From: Pelargonium tetragonum
Lineage: Eukaryota > Streptophyta > Magnoliopsida > Geraniales > Geraniaceae
DNA length: 64,000 nt
Direction of reading: 5' to 3'
Assembly (NCBI GenBank): GCA_036897445.1
Contig: JAYMTL010000003.1
Span: forward strand, 211,001-275,000
Positions 1-13,394 of this stretch are shown piece by piece (positions within the stretch are counted from its first letter, which is position 1; every line of letters starts with the position of its first letter). The notes beneath the pieces were generated by a model that saw nothing but the letters and a program-made list of their open reading frames with translations, searched no databases and was not told the DNA's origin. The translations under genes were made by a program, and so were the position numbers.

Positions 1-3000
1 GATGGATTCTGTGAATAAGAGCCTCAAAAATCTAGGATAAACTATTAATCATCAATGCAGCTAGATTCAAATAAGTAAATCTTACAAAGAGTATCCTTGG
101 GCTTTGATCTAATAAGTATAGCCTTGCCGGGACAAGAACTACTTACCTATTTTTCTATGGTACTAAGGAGTCCCCGGTTCTAGTATTAAGTATATTCTAT
201 GGGATAAAGATTTCCTATAAAAGCATTACTATGTTTCATTTAATCGGTATCTAGTCAAAGTCAAATTTAGCCTTAATTCCAAGATATAGATCCGGCCCTA
301 AGTTAATGTTACTAAAATTTCCTGAGTTCGAGAGCTAGAGCAAATTGAGATTCTAAGAGCCCCCTCCTTATTCCTTAGAAAGCTAAAGTCTATTTATAAC
401 ACAGGATCTAGTGGAAGTTTATATTCTGTACAACACAGGAAGTCCTTAATAGGGGTACCCGAGGACTCTTCTACTAATAAGATGAATTTACAAGCCGAGA
501 ATAGAAATATCTTTGCCGGGAAAGCGGCGCTCACTAAAAAGAAAAAGGGAAGTTTACCTTAATGGCTGGGAATTAAATGTAGTGTAGTAAAGAAATGACA
601 CATAGGTATTTAGATTCAGCAAGAGTTTTTTCTTTTACATTCAAGGATTAGTCTTGCTCTGGTTTCGAAATCCAGTAAATGCTCCTATAGGTAGGAGCCC
701 CTCTAGTCTTTTTATGTTTTATGTAAGGTTGCAAAACCTATAAGGTGGTATAGAGTTTTCCAAAGTCCGATCTTCCAATAGCAAATTCCCGACCTTAAAA
801 ATAGATTAACGCAAAGTCATCTTTTTCTTTGGTAAAAAGCATGCCCTTTTTGTAACATTTTCCCACTCAAAAAGCACTCGCCGGGAAATAGAAACCATCC
901 CATGAATCGACAAGCCCTCCGTTGGCTAAAGGAGAAAAAACTTTTAATGAAGACATTCGCTACAGAATCCCTACCCGCTCCTATAAAAAACTTATTACAC
1001 TGTAGGTTAAGAGGCTCCCCCAGTGAGTGATTTAACACCAAACTTTACAAAAAGGGACTTAAGTATGCATCGTAAACACGTCCAATAGGAAGCATTTACA
1101 AACTAGCGAGTGCTTTCGTGTTCCCAGGGTTCCCACTATAAAATTAGTACAGTCCTGGATGTAGTATACTTCTGCAAATTAAGTAAAATGTGATTTGTAA
1201 GGTATGCATCACTCAATTCGAATAAAGGAGATCCCTTGTAAATGTAAAAGCGACCCTATAACAAGATTAAGAAAGATATTTATGAGACCCTAGACATCCC
1301 AGTAAAGATATAAAAAGGAGTTCCTTAGTTAACTGCCCCGAAAGCTAGTCATAACAAAGTTTGACTTAAAAAGCAATCCAAGTCTCTCGGGTATCCTATA
1401 AGTTTCCCCTTTTTTAGGTGTTTACCTAACTGCACACGACTAAGGATCCTACTAAAGAAATTTTTGATTCACCTATCTGCTATTGTGTAGTGCATTCCCA
1501 TAAATGTTGGTACCCATTTTGTGATCTAAACTATTTTCTACTTTTGGACCCTGCCGTTTTACATTTAATATTAAGATCATTTTCTTCTTTCTTTTGTTAA
1601 GCCTCATTATTCTGAGTATTCTAATAAATAGGTAAAGTCTTGCTCTGCTATATATATAACTCCAGAAGGGCTCTCGAGGTAATAAAAAATAAGTATTAAG
1701 GGTAGCTTTTTCTTGATTGAAAATATAGGATTTCTTAATACTAATACTACGTAATTTTAGGAGTATCGCTGTCAAACGTAAATAAAGATGGATCCGTTAC
1801 TTTGTAGCCTATAGGGGTTTTTAAAGACTATCGGCTGTATAAAGATAAAGAGCAAGGAAAAGAGGAAAGGCAAAAGCATGATTTTAATAACACTTGGCTA
1901 ATACTGGATAAACTGGATTATGATCCTTTAATTTATGCAACTATTATACAAATTTGAACTAACTACCCCGAGGTAAACCCTTTAAGATTCATATACTCGA
2001 AGTATAGCCTTATACTTAGTTCGCATTTACAAGATTTCCCAGAGCTTTGTTACCTTTTTTATTATTTATTGCCTGTTGCGTTTCCTTCACAACTGACAAC
2101 TTCGAGTCAAATTATAACGAGGCTCAATTTACTTCGTATAACATTAAGCTTTAATGGCTTCTACAAATCCCTAATAGAAAGGCTCTCCCTTTTGGATAAT
2201 TAGATAAAACCTCATCGTTTGTACTTCGGACTTGTGACATACCTAACAGACTCCTATTCAAAGTAGAAAGACTATACTTTAGTAAGGAGTAAGGAAGCAC
2301 CCTTTTGTTAGAATACTTTAAGGTTTTATAGAATGCGAGGCCCAATACAGAATGTTGACTGGAACGGTTTTTCTCTAGGATATAGCTAACGGGAGCCCCT
2401 ATAGTTAAAATTCCTTTTGGTTTCGTAAAATGAAAGATAAACCTTTATTTAAGTTGAGTACTCATTTAGCAAGCGGATATCTGAACACCCGAAGGACTTC
2501 TATAGAATTTTTCTGAGGATAACTAAGAAAAAGTAACAGTCAGAATTTTTTTACTAAAAAAGCAAGGTTACCTGTCCCTAATTTTTGTATTTTACAGAGA
2601 GAGTTCGAGAGGCTCTGGGTCAACCCAAAATCGAGGTACAAAGATAACCCTAATTTTAAGATATAGTATATCTAAGAAGTATACAAAAGACTCCTAGTGA
2701 ACGGACTTTTCAGCTTTATACCCAAGTTTTTTTGTAATAAGGATAACCCTGCTTTACTTTTAAAACATTAAGGATGTGTTACATAAAGCTTAGTTAATAT
2801 AAAGGCTTTTGAGTCAAATATGGGAGGGTCCTCGTAGTGAAGCAAGTTCTTATAATTAGTTTACAACCAGCTATTTTTAGTTTTAGAGAAGTTTTGGTTT
2901 AATAATAATTTATGTCGATTCCTTGTTGTGGCTTCAAAGTAATACTACTTGAGTACATATCTTTCCTCTTTCCTATAAAGGCTTACTTTCTCCCGCCTAG

Positions 3001-3183
3001 ACTAGGTTATTCATCAGAAAACTTACTAAGGAGACTCATAACATTTTACCACAGCTTTACAATCTTATAAAGAATGCCACTGAAATTTCACTAAAGCACA
3101 AGTTTCAGCCAAAGCGTAACTAAATTAGTTCCTTACTCCACGATTCAAAAAGTCATTCGGTTAGCAGTTTAATTACTAATTTA

Positions 3184-3222
3184 CAAGGATTCGAACCCGT
3201 AGTACGCCCTCCGCTTTTGGGA
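3184..3222 (-). pseudogene. T-arm-like tRNA fragment
   Basis: On the minus strand CGGAGGGCGTACTACGGG, followed by T loop TTCGAAT and CCTTG, resembles the variable arm and T arm of a class II tRNA. The inner three T-stem positions pair (one G-T) and the outer two do not. Nothing resembling a D arm or anticodon arm was found upstream. Confidence 0.2.
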
Positions 3223-3867
3223 TATTGTTCCTTTACTTCGAAAAAGTAATCATAAACATTAGACAATAAAGAATTTTGACCTCCAAATTAAAATCCTCTT
3301 AATGTCGGAGGCTCGCGGGTTTCTATTTCATAACAAACTTCTAAATATATTCCGATATAGATTAAGGTTACCCTTACTTTAAATCTGCCTTTTAGTATCC
3401 AAATTACTTATTATCGTCCTAGATAAGGCCAAGAGTTCCGAGTTTCAAGATACGTAAATGAGTAGACCCATTACTTTTAAATAGACTTTTACACCACAGC
3501 TCCTTGTGGGATCTTATAAAGGAACATGGTAGTCGAGGATATTGAATTCTAGAGGAAACCCAGCAGTGGCGGCTCTCAAAAGAGAATAGGGGTTGGTGCT
3601 TTTTTAGGGTAATAGAAAAGTCTACGGACAACCGTTGCATTGGAATTAGTGTCTCTTTTGCTTTTGAAAAGAAAAAATCCACCGTATTATATATTACTGG
3701 AAATTCTTTAGTAAAGGGTTTACTTGGCAGTATAATTTTTAAACAGGTTCCTGAGCTGTCTATACTATATGAGTGTAGTTCATAGACGAGGTTTCTTTAA
3801 TATGAAGTGTAATGTAACCTAATTCCTTCTAATTCTAATGGGTTCTTATTAAATAAAAACTAAAGTA

Positions 3868-3890
3868 ATATATATATATATGTATATATA
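3868..3890. repeat. (TA)n dinucleotide run
   Basis: TA repeats interrupted once by TG. A simple low-complexity run. Confidence 0.8.
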
Positions 3891-5700
3891 AGGTTTCGTT
3901 TCTAGCGCCATTAATGACTATTATAGGGTATATAATCTTTCTTGTCAGTAATTTAAAAGCAGGAATCCTTTACTAATATTAACAATTAATAAATAGGAAT
4001 AATATCTTAAGGTTCATACTATTAGTCAGAAAACTTTCCTCTTTATCTTATTCAGGAAACAATTACAAGTACTCGGGCTTTAGCTTGAATTGTCTTATTT
4101 GTCTTTTGTAATATACCCTTTTTTTAGGTAAGAGGACTAGCCCTAGCTCGTTTTTCTTGGGGAGGATATTCCATAAGGTCGGGGTAAGAAGTATTCCCTT
4201 TACTATACTAAAACTGGTAAAACCTACTCTAAGGTTATAAGTACGGAAAAGCACTTATTAAAACATTTATTACCGAGATTCTTGATTATTTCAAATTATT
4301 CAAGATATTTTAACTGAGGTAAGCTCTACTCAGATAGACTTGTAGGCATTCCTGTATTGTAAAGAGCAACGAGGAGCTTCCTAGGCATGACGAGACGAAA
4401 AGCCTTATATTCAAGAATTTCTATTGTAAGGATCCCGTGTAAAAAAGAGGCATAAACTTAGACTCTTCTGAGCGAGCCCCATACTCAATACAAATTACTT
4501 CTTATAAGCACGCATTCTCTATACCGGAATGCCCCCTTAATAAATAAATGTTAAGAATTTTTGGTATAAAAATGACTGTAAAGACCCCCGGAGACCTTCC
4601 CACCCACAACCAGTATAATAGCGGAATCTTGTTCAAGTAACTGGTATTTACTCCTATTAGCCGAGAAGAGAAAGAATTTGTAGCTATAAAGCAACCCAAG
4701 GCTGGGGCTTTAGACCAAAAGATTTAGGAGAAAACCTGCTCAGCGGTATATCCTGAAATTAAAAAAGTATATCACCCAAAAACTTTAAAAAGTAGAAATA
4801 GAAAAGCCATCCGTATCTGGTGTATACTACAATAGATTGTAAAAACACTCTAGGCAAATACACTTAGCTTGTCTGGTACATATAACGCCAAATACAAAAG
4901 TCTGCCGCTTCAAGCTTGAGGTTACGTTCAAAAGAGCTTCATCCGCCTTTACTTTTAGTGCCTTAATTACATTACCTCGCAGGTCTTTTTGTGAAGACCT
5001 TTAGAGTAACCCAATCTAGAAAGGTCCCTTTAGTTCCAATAGTTATAAGTTTTAAGGAATATGGGCAATTTAAGGTTATGAAGCTCCTAGTTTGTACTGA
5101 GTAGAAGAAGGCCCCGAAAAGAGAGTCCAGTAGGTCCAAAAGCACCTGCTCTTTGTTAAGAGGTTCCTTCGTAATCTTAATTATAGAAATTCTTGGCGTT
5201 GAGAGTAGCTCTAGTTTTATAAATAGGTGGATTCCCCTCTAGGGTTAATCTCTCCTTAGTTGTCCTTTTTACTTTATAAAAGATAGTTGTATAAGTCTAA
5301 TTTTTATAGACTTTCTGAAACCTCGGCCTGCTGAAACTCGCTCGAGAAAAGTTCTTTTATTGTTATTGAGCTCTAAGAAAGCCTTCAAAGGCACTAATTG
5401 AATGAAACTGCGCACTCTTTTTTTAAAAATAGAAAATCTCATTAGAAGTTAAAAGTAGCATGGAGGGGTTCCCTTACACAAAATTGGTATTAAGATACTC
5501 TCGCGCAAACGGCTCGTTGGAAATCCTGTTTAGAAATTCTAAGTTTCCCAAGTCGTTATTTTCACCTGTTATAAATTAAAAAAACTAGCTTGACAGAAAA
5601 GTTTAAGGAAACTCCGGACTTACTAAGTTAATTTCTTTCTACCTTGTTCAGTAAAAACCTTACCATATCTAATTTTGAAAAAAGGCTATATAATTAACCC

Positions 5701-5865
5701 ACTTACTTTTCCTAGCTGGATTCTTTATTCTGTTGTATCTTACTCTGTATCCTGAGCTATAACTCTTATGCTTTTCTTATAACCTAGACTCTCTACCTGT
5801 ATCCTGGGAGCTTTACCTTAGAAGCCCCGCACTTACTCTACCTATTTTCTTTGTCGGAAACCACC
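5701..5865 (+). repeat. Pyrimidine-rich tract of a degenerate repeat family
   Basis: Seen: a C/T-rich stretch in which CTGTATCCTG occurs twice, at 5744-5753 and 5797-5806 (53 nt apart), each followed within a few bases by GAGCTATA or GGAGCTTTA. The same 10-mer recurs at about 35193, and related words (TACTCTGTATC, TATTCTGTAGC) occur in other skewed tracts on either strand. It looks like an old minisatellite with units of very uneven length. No open frame or known element fits. Confidence 0.5.
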
Positions 5866-8800
5866 TTTAACTATATAACATTTACAAGAAAATAATAAAA
5901 GAAGAAAGAAGATGTATGGAAGTTCCGATCAAGAATTAGACTAACAACTAAAAATGATAAAAATGAAAAGGGTTTTTTATCACTCCTCAAAAGCACAGGA
6001 GCTATCCGGGGTTCTTCTTAAATATAGGAACAAGTATTAGCTACACAAGGGGCCGGGAAATTTTACATAACTAAAAACAAAGCTTGTGATACCGGAGACT
6101 CTAAACTAGGAAGGAGCAAATACACCCATTTTAAGAGTTAGTAGTACAGAAAAGGCTCCTAACTCTTTCCGGGAGTCTCGTCAATTTGGCCCCTTCTACT
6201 TTATCAAATAAATTGGATTTTTATATTATATTGATAAAAAGTTCGATTTGAGAGATTTTTCAGGAATATGCTGAGTACTTATGGGCTTTACTATATTTAA
6301 ACCGAGTAAAACTTTAGAATCATTTAATATTTCATAAGGAAAGGAGAAGCTTCTAGAGCTATAATAAGCCTCTACTTTAATAGCTTAGAATATCATTCCA
6401 GGGACTTCTTATGGGGCTTCTACTACAAGAGTTAATCCAAATGTCTTTTACTTAAATTTCAAACTAAAAAGATCCCAGGGAATCCCTTTCCCGCAGGGTA
6501 CAATCTAACACAGTACGAAACCCTGTCAAATATATGTAGCTTTACCGTAGGGATTTCCCTCTAGTTATAACCATTAAAGCCCTTTATTATTTAGTAGAAA
6601 GAGTCGAGTCCGAGAACTGGAAAAAAGCCGGGCTTTTAAGGGCTCTCCCACAGGTATATAGAAGATTTTTTAAAGTTGCCGAATTCAAGGTTTGTATGTA
6701 AGGTAAGAAGGGTCCCCGTGGGCATAGTAAAAAACTCCTTTTATACAGAGGAAAGATAAAAGCTATTAAGTAAGTAATAGGAGTACTAAAGGACTAACAC
6801 TTCAGGAGGGCATAAAACACTTTAGAACAAGCCTTTATATTATACTATTTCTTTTCGGATAAACTTAGGCCTTGACTCTAGGGGATTGCCTAAACTGGCT
6901 GTGTTTCTTACGGGTATAAAGAAATCCATATACCTCTTAATAAGAGGTTACCTAAAAAACCTAAGATAAGCCCCTGTCGAATTTTATCAGGGTTAGCTTA
7001 GACTAACAAAACAGCTTTTTACTTATGTATTACCCTATTTGAAAGAGATGTCTATGATACTATCCCACTGAATAAACAAAGTAGAGTATGTATACAATTA
7101 AAGTGCTGGAAATATTTAGTATACTAGAATTCTAATTAAATTTCGTAAAGCTTTCGCCGTTTCGGAATATTATAGACGGGACAACTCGCCCTTTGAAGTA
7201 CATAGAAACTACAAAAAATAGGAGTGTAAAAATTAACCAGTAATAAAAAACTCTAGAATACCTGAGTCTAACCGCGGGCCCTTAGTAACTCTCTAATTAG
7301 CGGGGTTACTGCTAGATTGCTCCTTATTTTTTGAAAGTAGATAACATAAATTCCCAATTCTTCCGTTTTTAATACGAAGCCGTAAAAGAAAGGGCCTCCG
7401 TTGCTTAATAGCCTTTTTAGAGCTGCGCTCAATAGAGTATAGTTGTCGGACTTAAACCAATAACTCCAAATCTTGAAAAAGGTTCCTAGAGGAACTATAT
7501 CCCTAAAAACCTCAGAAAAAATTTGCTTTTTACAATATAAAGCGAATTCTGGCTGCTATTAGAAATTCGAGGAGCTCCAGCCCTTTGACAAGGGAATACA
7601 AAAGGATAGGTATAAAATAGCCCGAACCAATCCACTTAATAGAGGCTTGATTTAAAATAATGAAAATCTGTTCTAAAAAACTACATGAATAGAGGTCCCT
7701 ATATTTGAATTCTTATTTGAAGTTTACGGTTTACGACTTCCTTTTTATGTTATGCCTACACCAAAAATATTAGGAAAAGCGCTAAATTTTTAGATTCAAA
7801 GCCCTCTATAGGTTTTATTACCCCCTTCCAGCGTACCCTTTAATTTACACTTTTTATATAGTGCGGTGCTATTTAGTCCTTGTTTAGAAATACAAATTCA
7901 TTTGCTTATTACAGAGAAATAATTTGCTAAAAACCACACTCATTAAAGTATTATGGGGGTTCCCATAGGGGTGCTGAGACTCAAATTTAAAGCTAATTTT
8001 ATGAAGAGACCTCGGTAAAATTAAGGAATGAGAATATTACGCAATAAATAAGGACTCTTAAAAGCAACGGGTTATCGCTTCCTCCTGCTCCTGTTAACCA
8101 AGGCAATGCTTTTAATACGACTCGAATTGAAATGGAAATTCTAAGAAATTGAGGGTTAAGGAATCCCTTAACTTTTTGGTAAGACCCCCTTTTTTCTAAG
8201 GTCTTTAACACTTTTTCACAATATCCGTTTTGTACTCGTAAATGTTAATTTAATGGGTTTGAATAAATTAACTCTAAAGTTGATGTATTAATTTTAAAGT
8301 CTATTTTATTGTCTTGTAAGTAAGCACAGGAAATAGAGTACAAGAGTTTTACTAAAAACTAGGATTCTGCAAGATTTAATTAAAGGATATCTTAAGGAAA
8401 GGCTTCGAGGCAACGGTTCGAATCGTGTTTTATATCCAGTATTTTCATTTTTTGTAGATAAACGGGAAGGACTTATATACAAGCTTTTTACTAAGTATTC
8501 CAGTATTATTTAGATCCATTTCAAACATAAGACTCAAGAAAATCTTACTCACACTAAAAATGCTTATTCATTTAACAAAACCCGCAGTAAAGAAAATTTT
8601 AATACACTACCTCTTGGTATAAAAAGAGCTGGGGTATATAGGAATTCTGAAGTACGGGTCTTATTATAAGTTTACAGCAAGGTATACAAGGGGTTTGGTC
8701 CTTTACTTACATTTACTTTGTGTTTGCATAGAGTATTTTCTTTCAGAAGCCCTTGGGCTATGGCATGCTTTTTGCCAAAATTTTAGGATTCCCTCTTGTA

Positions 8801-10503
8801 ACAAATTATTGAAATTCCGTGGATTGCTTGCTAGGATCCCAAAACTGAGAGCTTTTCAAATTTGGATGGGACGGTGCTTGAACAGTCTATAGCGAGTACA
8901 TATGATGTTTGATTTGCTTAGGAACAAGGATAGTTTAGAAGAAATCCAGATATATTCTCTTAGACGTAATCGTTACAAGAACTCCAAACATGGATAAATA
9001 AAGTTATTCTTGTTGAGATAAAACCAATATGTTAAGTAAAAGTTCGAGTAAGATATATTTAAACTTTTATAATTATCTTAAGAGCCCCGGTGTGATACTT
9101 TACAAAATATAATAAAGTCAAATTTCCTTTTAAGGTATCTATTCAAGTCAAATAAATCTTGTTAGAGTAGCGTAGGGGGTTAAAAAAGGTAAGGCGTAAG
9201 GGACTAGTCAAATCTTATAGAATTCTTCAAACGGAATCTAGAACAAAATTATAGGAAATTATAAGCTTGCCCCACTATAAGTAATTTCTACAAAGGTCAA
9301 GAGTTAAGAAATTAAGGTTATTCCTAGTTGTATTGCTTACTTAGCCAGAAATACCAACAAGTCCCCCTTGCTAAGTAGCCACCCCCTAATATAGAACCTA
9401 ATAGCTTAAAAAGCGTGTTAGATCTCAGTTTTTTTCTAATAGACTTATGCTTAACTCTCTTATATCTACGCCCTCTTTCGTTGAATTTGTTGACGAGAGT
9501 TTTATTGCTTTAATTTCTAACTAAGAGAGTTTTTTCCCTTAATACTTAAAGAGTCTCAAAAATCTCTTAATAAAAATCAAGTAAATTTACAAAAAGGAGG
9601 TTGCGGATAGGCCAAAGTACTGTTATAAAAAGCATGAGGAAGAGCGTACAATATCTTTCTAAAGTCTACTTGTAATTATTCCACAAAGTAGTATCAAAGT
9701 ATACTAAGAGTCCTGAATTAGGTTTAAAGTAAGTACTCTTTTTTATAGTTATAGTTTTTCCTGGGTTTTAACTCAAGTTTATTAACTAAAAATGCTGAGT
9801 ATAGGATTTAGAAATTTGAGTAGCTTAAAAATCTTGGGAATAGAATATAAATTTAGTTACTCTCATATTTTTCCTTATAAATAAGATATACTTTTAAAGA
9901 AGGGGGTTCTATAAGGGAAAACCCCTTTAGATCGAGTTCTAATTAGAAGCTTAGCGAAAAATGACTTATTCGGATAGTTACTAGATTCCGGCAGGGCGCT
10001 CCCTTTGAATTTTCCTTTTTTTTTAATTCATCATTATTCATTATATAATATAGATATATGGATCAACTTACTTTGAAAGCGGGGTACTTCTGTTCCCCTA
10101 GTAGAAAAAGCAAGAATGAGAATAGTATAGTAAGGTGCTTAACTAAGGGTTCTCCTGGATTTCTTATTCCACGTGGACTCCTTTTTTAGCTATTATTATT
10201 TTATTTATTAGGAATAAATAATATCTTTCTTTATATCAGCACTCCAATTTCAAGGTGTAAAAGTAACCGCTTTATTCTCGTTAGCATTTATAAAAAGAAA
10301 CTAGAGATACCTGAGAATTTCTTTTCTATAAAAATTCTATATTATATAATTTATATACCGGAGTTGAGTAGAATTCCGTTATATATGCTTTCTTAGATTC
10401 CTTCCTATAGTACTATAAAGTTGGTTTAGAGACAGCTACACCTACTACATCGGGCCAATTGTATTAATTCTTGATTTTCCTCTTGATCCTACCCCAGGCA
10501 GTC
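5866..10503. other. Gene-free AT-rich spacer
   Basis: Nothing recognised except the small tRNA-like hairpin at 8385. G/C clusters continue, some as near-perfect palindromes such as AGGGATTTCCCT (about 6549). The 65-codon plus-strand frame at 8695-8892 looks like chance. Confidence 0.45.
8385..8437 (+). other. Short tRNA-like hairpin element
   Basis: Seen: GGATAT (8385-8390) can pair with ATATCC (8432-8437), closing a 53-nt element. Just inside its 3' side is a T-arm-like hairpin ACG, loop GTTCGAAT, CGT (8413-8426). Only about 20 nt separate the 5' strand from this hairpin, so D and anticodon arms cannot both be present. It could be a truncated tRNA or a t-element-like processing signal, or coincidence. 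Confidence 0.22.
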
Positions 10504-10577
10504 TACCTACTATTGGATTTGAACCAATGACATCGGGTTTTGGAGACCCGCGTTCTACCGAGCTGAACTAAACTCTA
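10504..10577 (-). tRNA. Chimeric tRNA-like gene: trnW(CCA) body joined to trnM 3' end
   Basis: Seen: a full tRNA-length fold. The D stem is GTTC/GAAC, the anticodon stem CGGGT/ACCCG has loop CTCCAAA (anticodon CCA at 10541-10543), the variable loop is ATGTC, and the T stem is ATTGG/CCAAT. From the D arm through the variable loop it matches plastid-type trnW-CCA almost base for base. The last 28 nt (10504-10531), including the whole T arm, the 3' acceptor strand AGTAGGT and the A discriminator, match plastid elongator trnM-CAU instead. The 5' acceptor strand reads TAGAGTT and fits neither: only the inner three positions (5:68, 6:67, 7:66) can pair, two of them as G-U. Known: seed-plant mitochondria carry plastid-derived trnW and trnM. 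Inferred: a recombination product inside the shared GTC of the variable loop, probably non-functional unless its 5' end is edited. A tRNA finder may simply call it trnW. Confidence 0.78.
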
Positions 10578-11740
10578 TATAAATTAGTTAAGTAATTAAG
10601 TAATATAGTAGCCATTTGTATAGATATATGAAATACTGTAGTATAAAAAATAGCCAAACTATATATATACCTATTTATCACCACTTACAACTTACAGAAG
10701 GGTGCAGCTTCTTAAAATTCAACTGTACTCTACTTCCGGAAAGGTCCGTTTTTCTGATATATGTGTAAAAGTGTTTTCGGCGTAAAACCTACTTACTATA
10801 CTATTTATGACCTTGAAGTAGGATAGCAACTCTTATGTATCTGGTTTCTAATCCTTTTCATTACAATTTACGCTATCTTTTGGATATCCTATAACAATAT
10901 ACCGATCCTATATCTAGGACTAGCTAAATATTTAACATTCTTAAAGTGAGATTTTCCTAAATATTACTACAAAGGGAAGGTAAGGGGGAGGTCCCCAAGA
11001 GCCCTTTTAATTAAGACTTGAAACTAAAAATGTATCTATTTTGAATATCAAGAAGTTCGAAAGTTGCAAGTACATCTTTCCTGGTGGGGATATAAAGGAC
11101 ACTTAAAAATATTAAAATAACTGCAAGTATTAGCACCGTACCTTTTGTAGCAAGTAAGAGCTCATAAAAGGAGCCTCTGTCTTCCAATTTCCAATACTGC
11201 TAAATCTATTCGTAAAACCAAGCCTATTTCCGGGTTGGGTATAATACTAAGGTCTTAGGAGAGCCTTCCTCTTTCAAGTAGCACACCGCTCTTTTGGGTT
11301 TTTGTTATAATATCTTTTATAAAGGTCCTTTTTAGAAAGAATTCATAACTCGGTTATACTGGACATTTAATACTTAACTAAAAAGTAGTGGCTCTGTTCA
11401 AAACCAGGTGCTTATAAGTTCATACTTTAGGGACTTCTTGTATATCAGCCAAAATCAAAAAACTTAGCTTAGGGTCACTAGAATAAGAGAAGAAAGACAA
11501 AAGTTCGCCCTTAGGAACTCAGAAGGGTATTGATACATTCTAATAAGCGCCCTGCTTTCCTAAGGATACCCATTGAGTATAGCAATAGATCCCTGCTTGC
11601 ATTAACCCATATAGGAAATAGGAATGAATACTTTGGATGATGAAAAGTAGCGCGGTTCTCAATCTGTATCAAAATTAGAAGAACTTAAGAGATACTTTCT
11701 TTTTCAGTTTTACTATATTATTACTCTCGCTTTACTTATT

Positions 11741-11817
11741 CTACCCAGCAGGGTTCGAACCTACAATACAACCAAAAAATCCACGTCTGAACGCTCTAAC
11801 CATTGAGCTTGAGTCGC
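11741..11817 (-). pseudogene. Degenerate tRNA of uncertain identity
   Basis: Seen: an intact D arm (GCTC, AATGGTTA, GAGC) and a good T arm (GTAGG, loop TTCGAAC, CCTGC with one T-G pair) lie at tRNA spacing. The 28 nt between them do not form a proper anticodon arm, and no anticodon can be read. The acceptor strands GCGACTC and TGGGTAG do not pair. The 5' part (GACTC then AGCTC) resembles the start of the element at 45637 on the other strand, which hints at a common ancestor. I could not match it to a particular plant organelle tRNA. Confidence 0.4.
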
Positions 11818-12850
11818 TTACTTTAGCTGAAGTGTAAATCTGAATTCATATGATCAAGAAAGGTAGGCGAATTATAGCCTTTTTCTTGTTAAACAAAAAG
11901 TCACTATCATACTATACTCCTCGTATAATAGCATCCCCGAGAATTCCCGTCTGATAACCCTTTTTTTGTAAAGTACCTGTAATAAAGCCTGTTTACGTGG
12001 AAAGCCTGCGAATTTGTGTTAAATAAGGTAAGGTGTTAATCTCTATTTTACTAACTTTCTCTGGTAAAAAGAGTCTAGGAATTTCTGCTAAATAAAAGGC
12101 ATTTATAGGAGTTTTCCTACAGTTTTTGTTATAAATTCTATTGTTCTCTCACTAACTTGGAGGTACTCCGCAACGCTTCTCCTCTACTTACTAAAAACTA
12201 GGGGTTCAGAACTAGTTATTTTGTTTTACAATTTTGGGAGAATTAAGTCCTATAATAGCACGCTTTTTAACATATAAAAGGATTCTTGCTAAGAACAAAT
12301 GGGGCCTTTTGCCTTGAGGTAGTATATTTTCCAGGGTTATAACCTTTTTTATAAAGCATTTAAAATTTCCTTGGCTACTTGTAGGTCCCCGTGGTAGAGA
12401 AATCCAGAGGGGGTCTAGAGCTAAAAGCTCTGGTTAATATGTAATATTTTTATTTTAATACAGGTAGAACTTGGTTTTTATAGGAGTTCGGTCCGAAGGT
12501 AAGCTTTTAGAAAGATTATGGAAATTCCAAAAGTACAAAGCACTTACTTCGTGGTGGGTGCCTGTCAATTTTACAAAGAAGCCTCTTGTTGAGCAGTACT
12601 TCAAAAGGATTGTATAGTGAAAAGCTGCTACTAAGTTTATTCAGATTTAATAAAAAGCAAATTTGATGGCTTTGTACGGGTACTTGGAGGCTCTTTATCC
12701 TGTTATAGGGCTCCCTTAACAGGGGTCCTTCGGTAGTCACAAAATACTAGCGAATCGGTAAAATTATTTGTATAGATAGAATTCAACTTTTCAGTAAACT
12801 AGCACAAAAGCCCTAAATAGATATGAAAGAGTTAAGTACGCAGGGTAAAG

Positions 12851-12911
12851 TAGATGCTCAATTCAGGAGGCTCTTGATCTTAAAAAGTAGGTTCAAGTCC
12901 CGTAAAGCTTC
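12851..12911 (+). pseudogene. T-arm-like tRNA 3' remnant
   Basis: Seen: GTAGG/TTCAAGT/CCCGT (12887-12903) forms a T arm with one A-C clash and two G-U pairs. The upstream ATGCTCAATTCAGGAGG is a weak D-arm resemblance. No anticodon arm or acceptor pairing can be made. It may be only a T-arm fragment. Confidence 0.25.
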
Positions 12912-13394
12912 CTTGTTGTCATCGACCAATGGTTCCTAGCTAGTGAATCTCCATACTATTGGCGACCCCTAATTCCTTTTGCTATTATTAGGACTAAAAA
13001 GTAAAAAGGAACAATTTGGATTTTCTCTGTTTTCCTCTCTAATCCAAAGCCCGAAGCTCTGTAAAGAGAATTTCGCAAAGAAAGGCTGAGCAAAGGAGCT
13101 CCCAGTATTCTAAAGAATATTTGTAAAAAGTCCATGTAAAATCAACTCTTTATACTTTTATAAGGCCCGTTCCTTGCGAGAAAAGACTCTACCTCCTTAA
13201 GCCTTTCCTTTATCCTTAATATCACAGAAAAAACCCCTCAATTCTGAAGAATTGTAGACTATCAATATTGGCCTAGGTAGGACTGGCAATACAAAAACTA
13301 CGTACTATATTATAGTATATTCGATTTTCAGTTCCCCCTTTATTGGGAGCCTCGGGCCCTCCATAGCCGTACTTTAAAAAATTTCAATACGAGA

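Larger units (their letters stand above)
1..5700. other. Gene-free AT-rich spacer
   Basis: No protein, tRNA or rRNA gene recognised beyond the T-arm fragment near 3.2 kb. Stops are dense in all frames. Short G/C clusters of the type GGGNNCCC or AGGAGTCC recur roughly every 100 nt (for example 170, 357, 690, 1015, 2390). Confidence 0.45.

Noticed and set aside
1473-1775. Longest minus-strand frame, 100 codons
   Set aside because: Its length is expected by chance at this composition; its sequence is low-complexity basic and aromatic residues with no motif.
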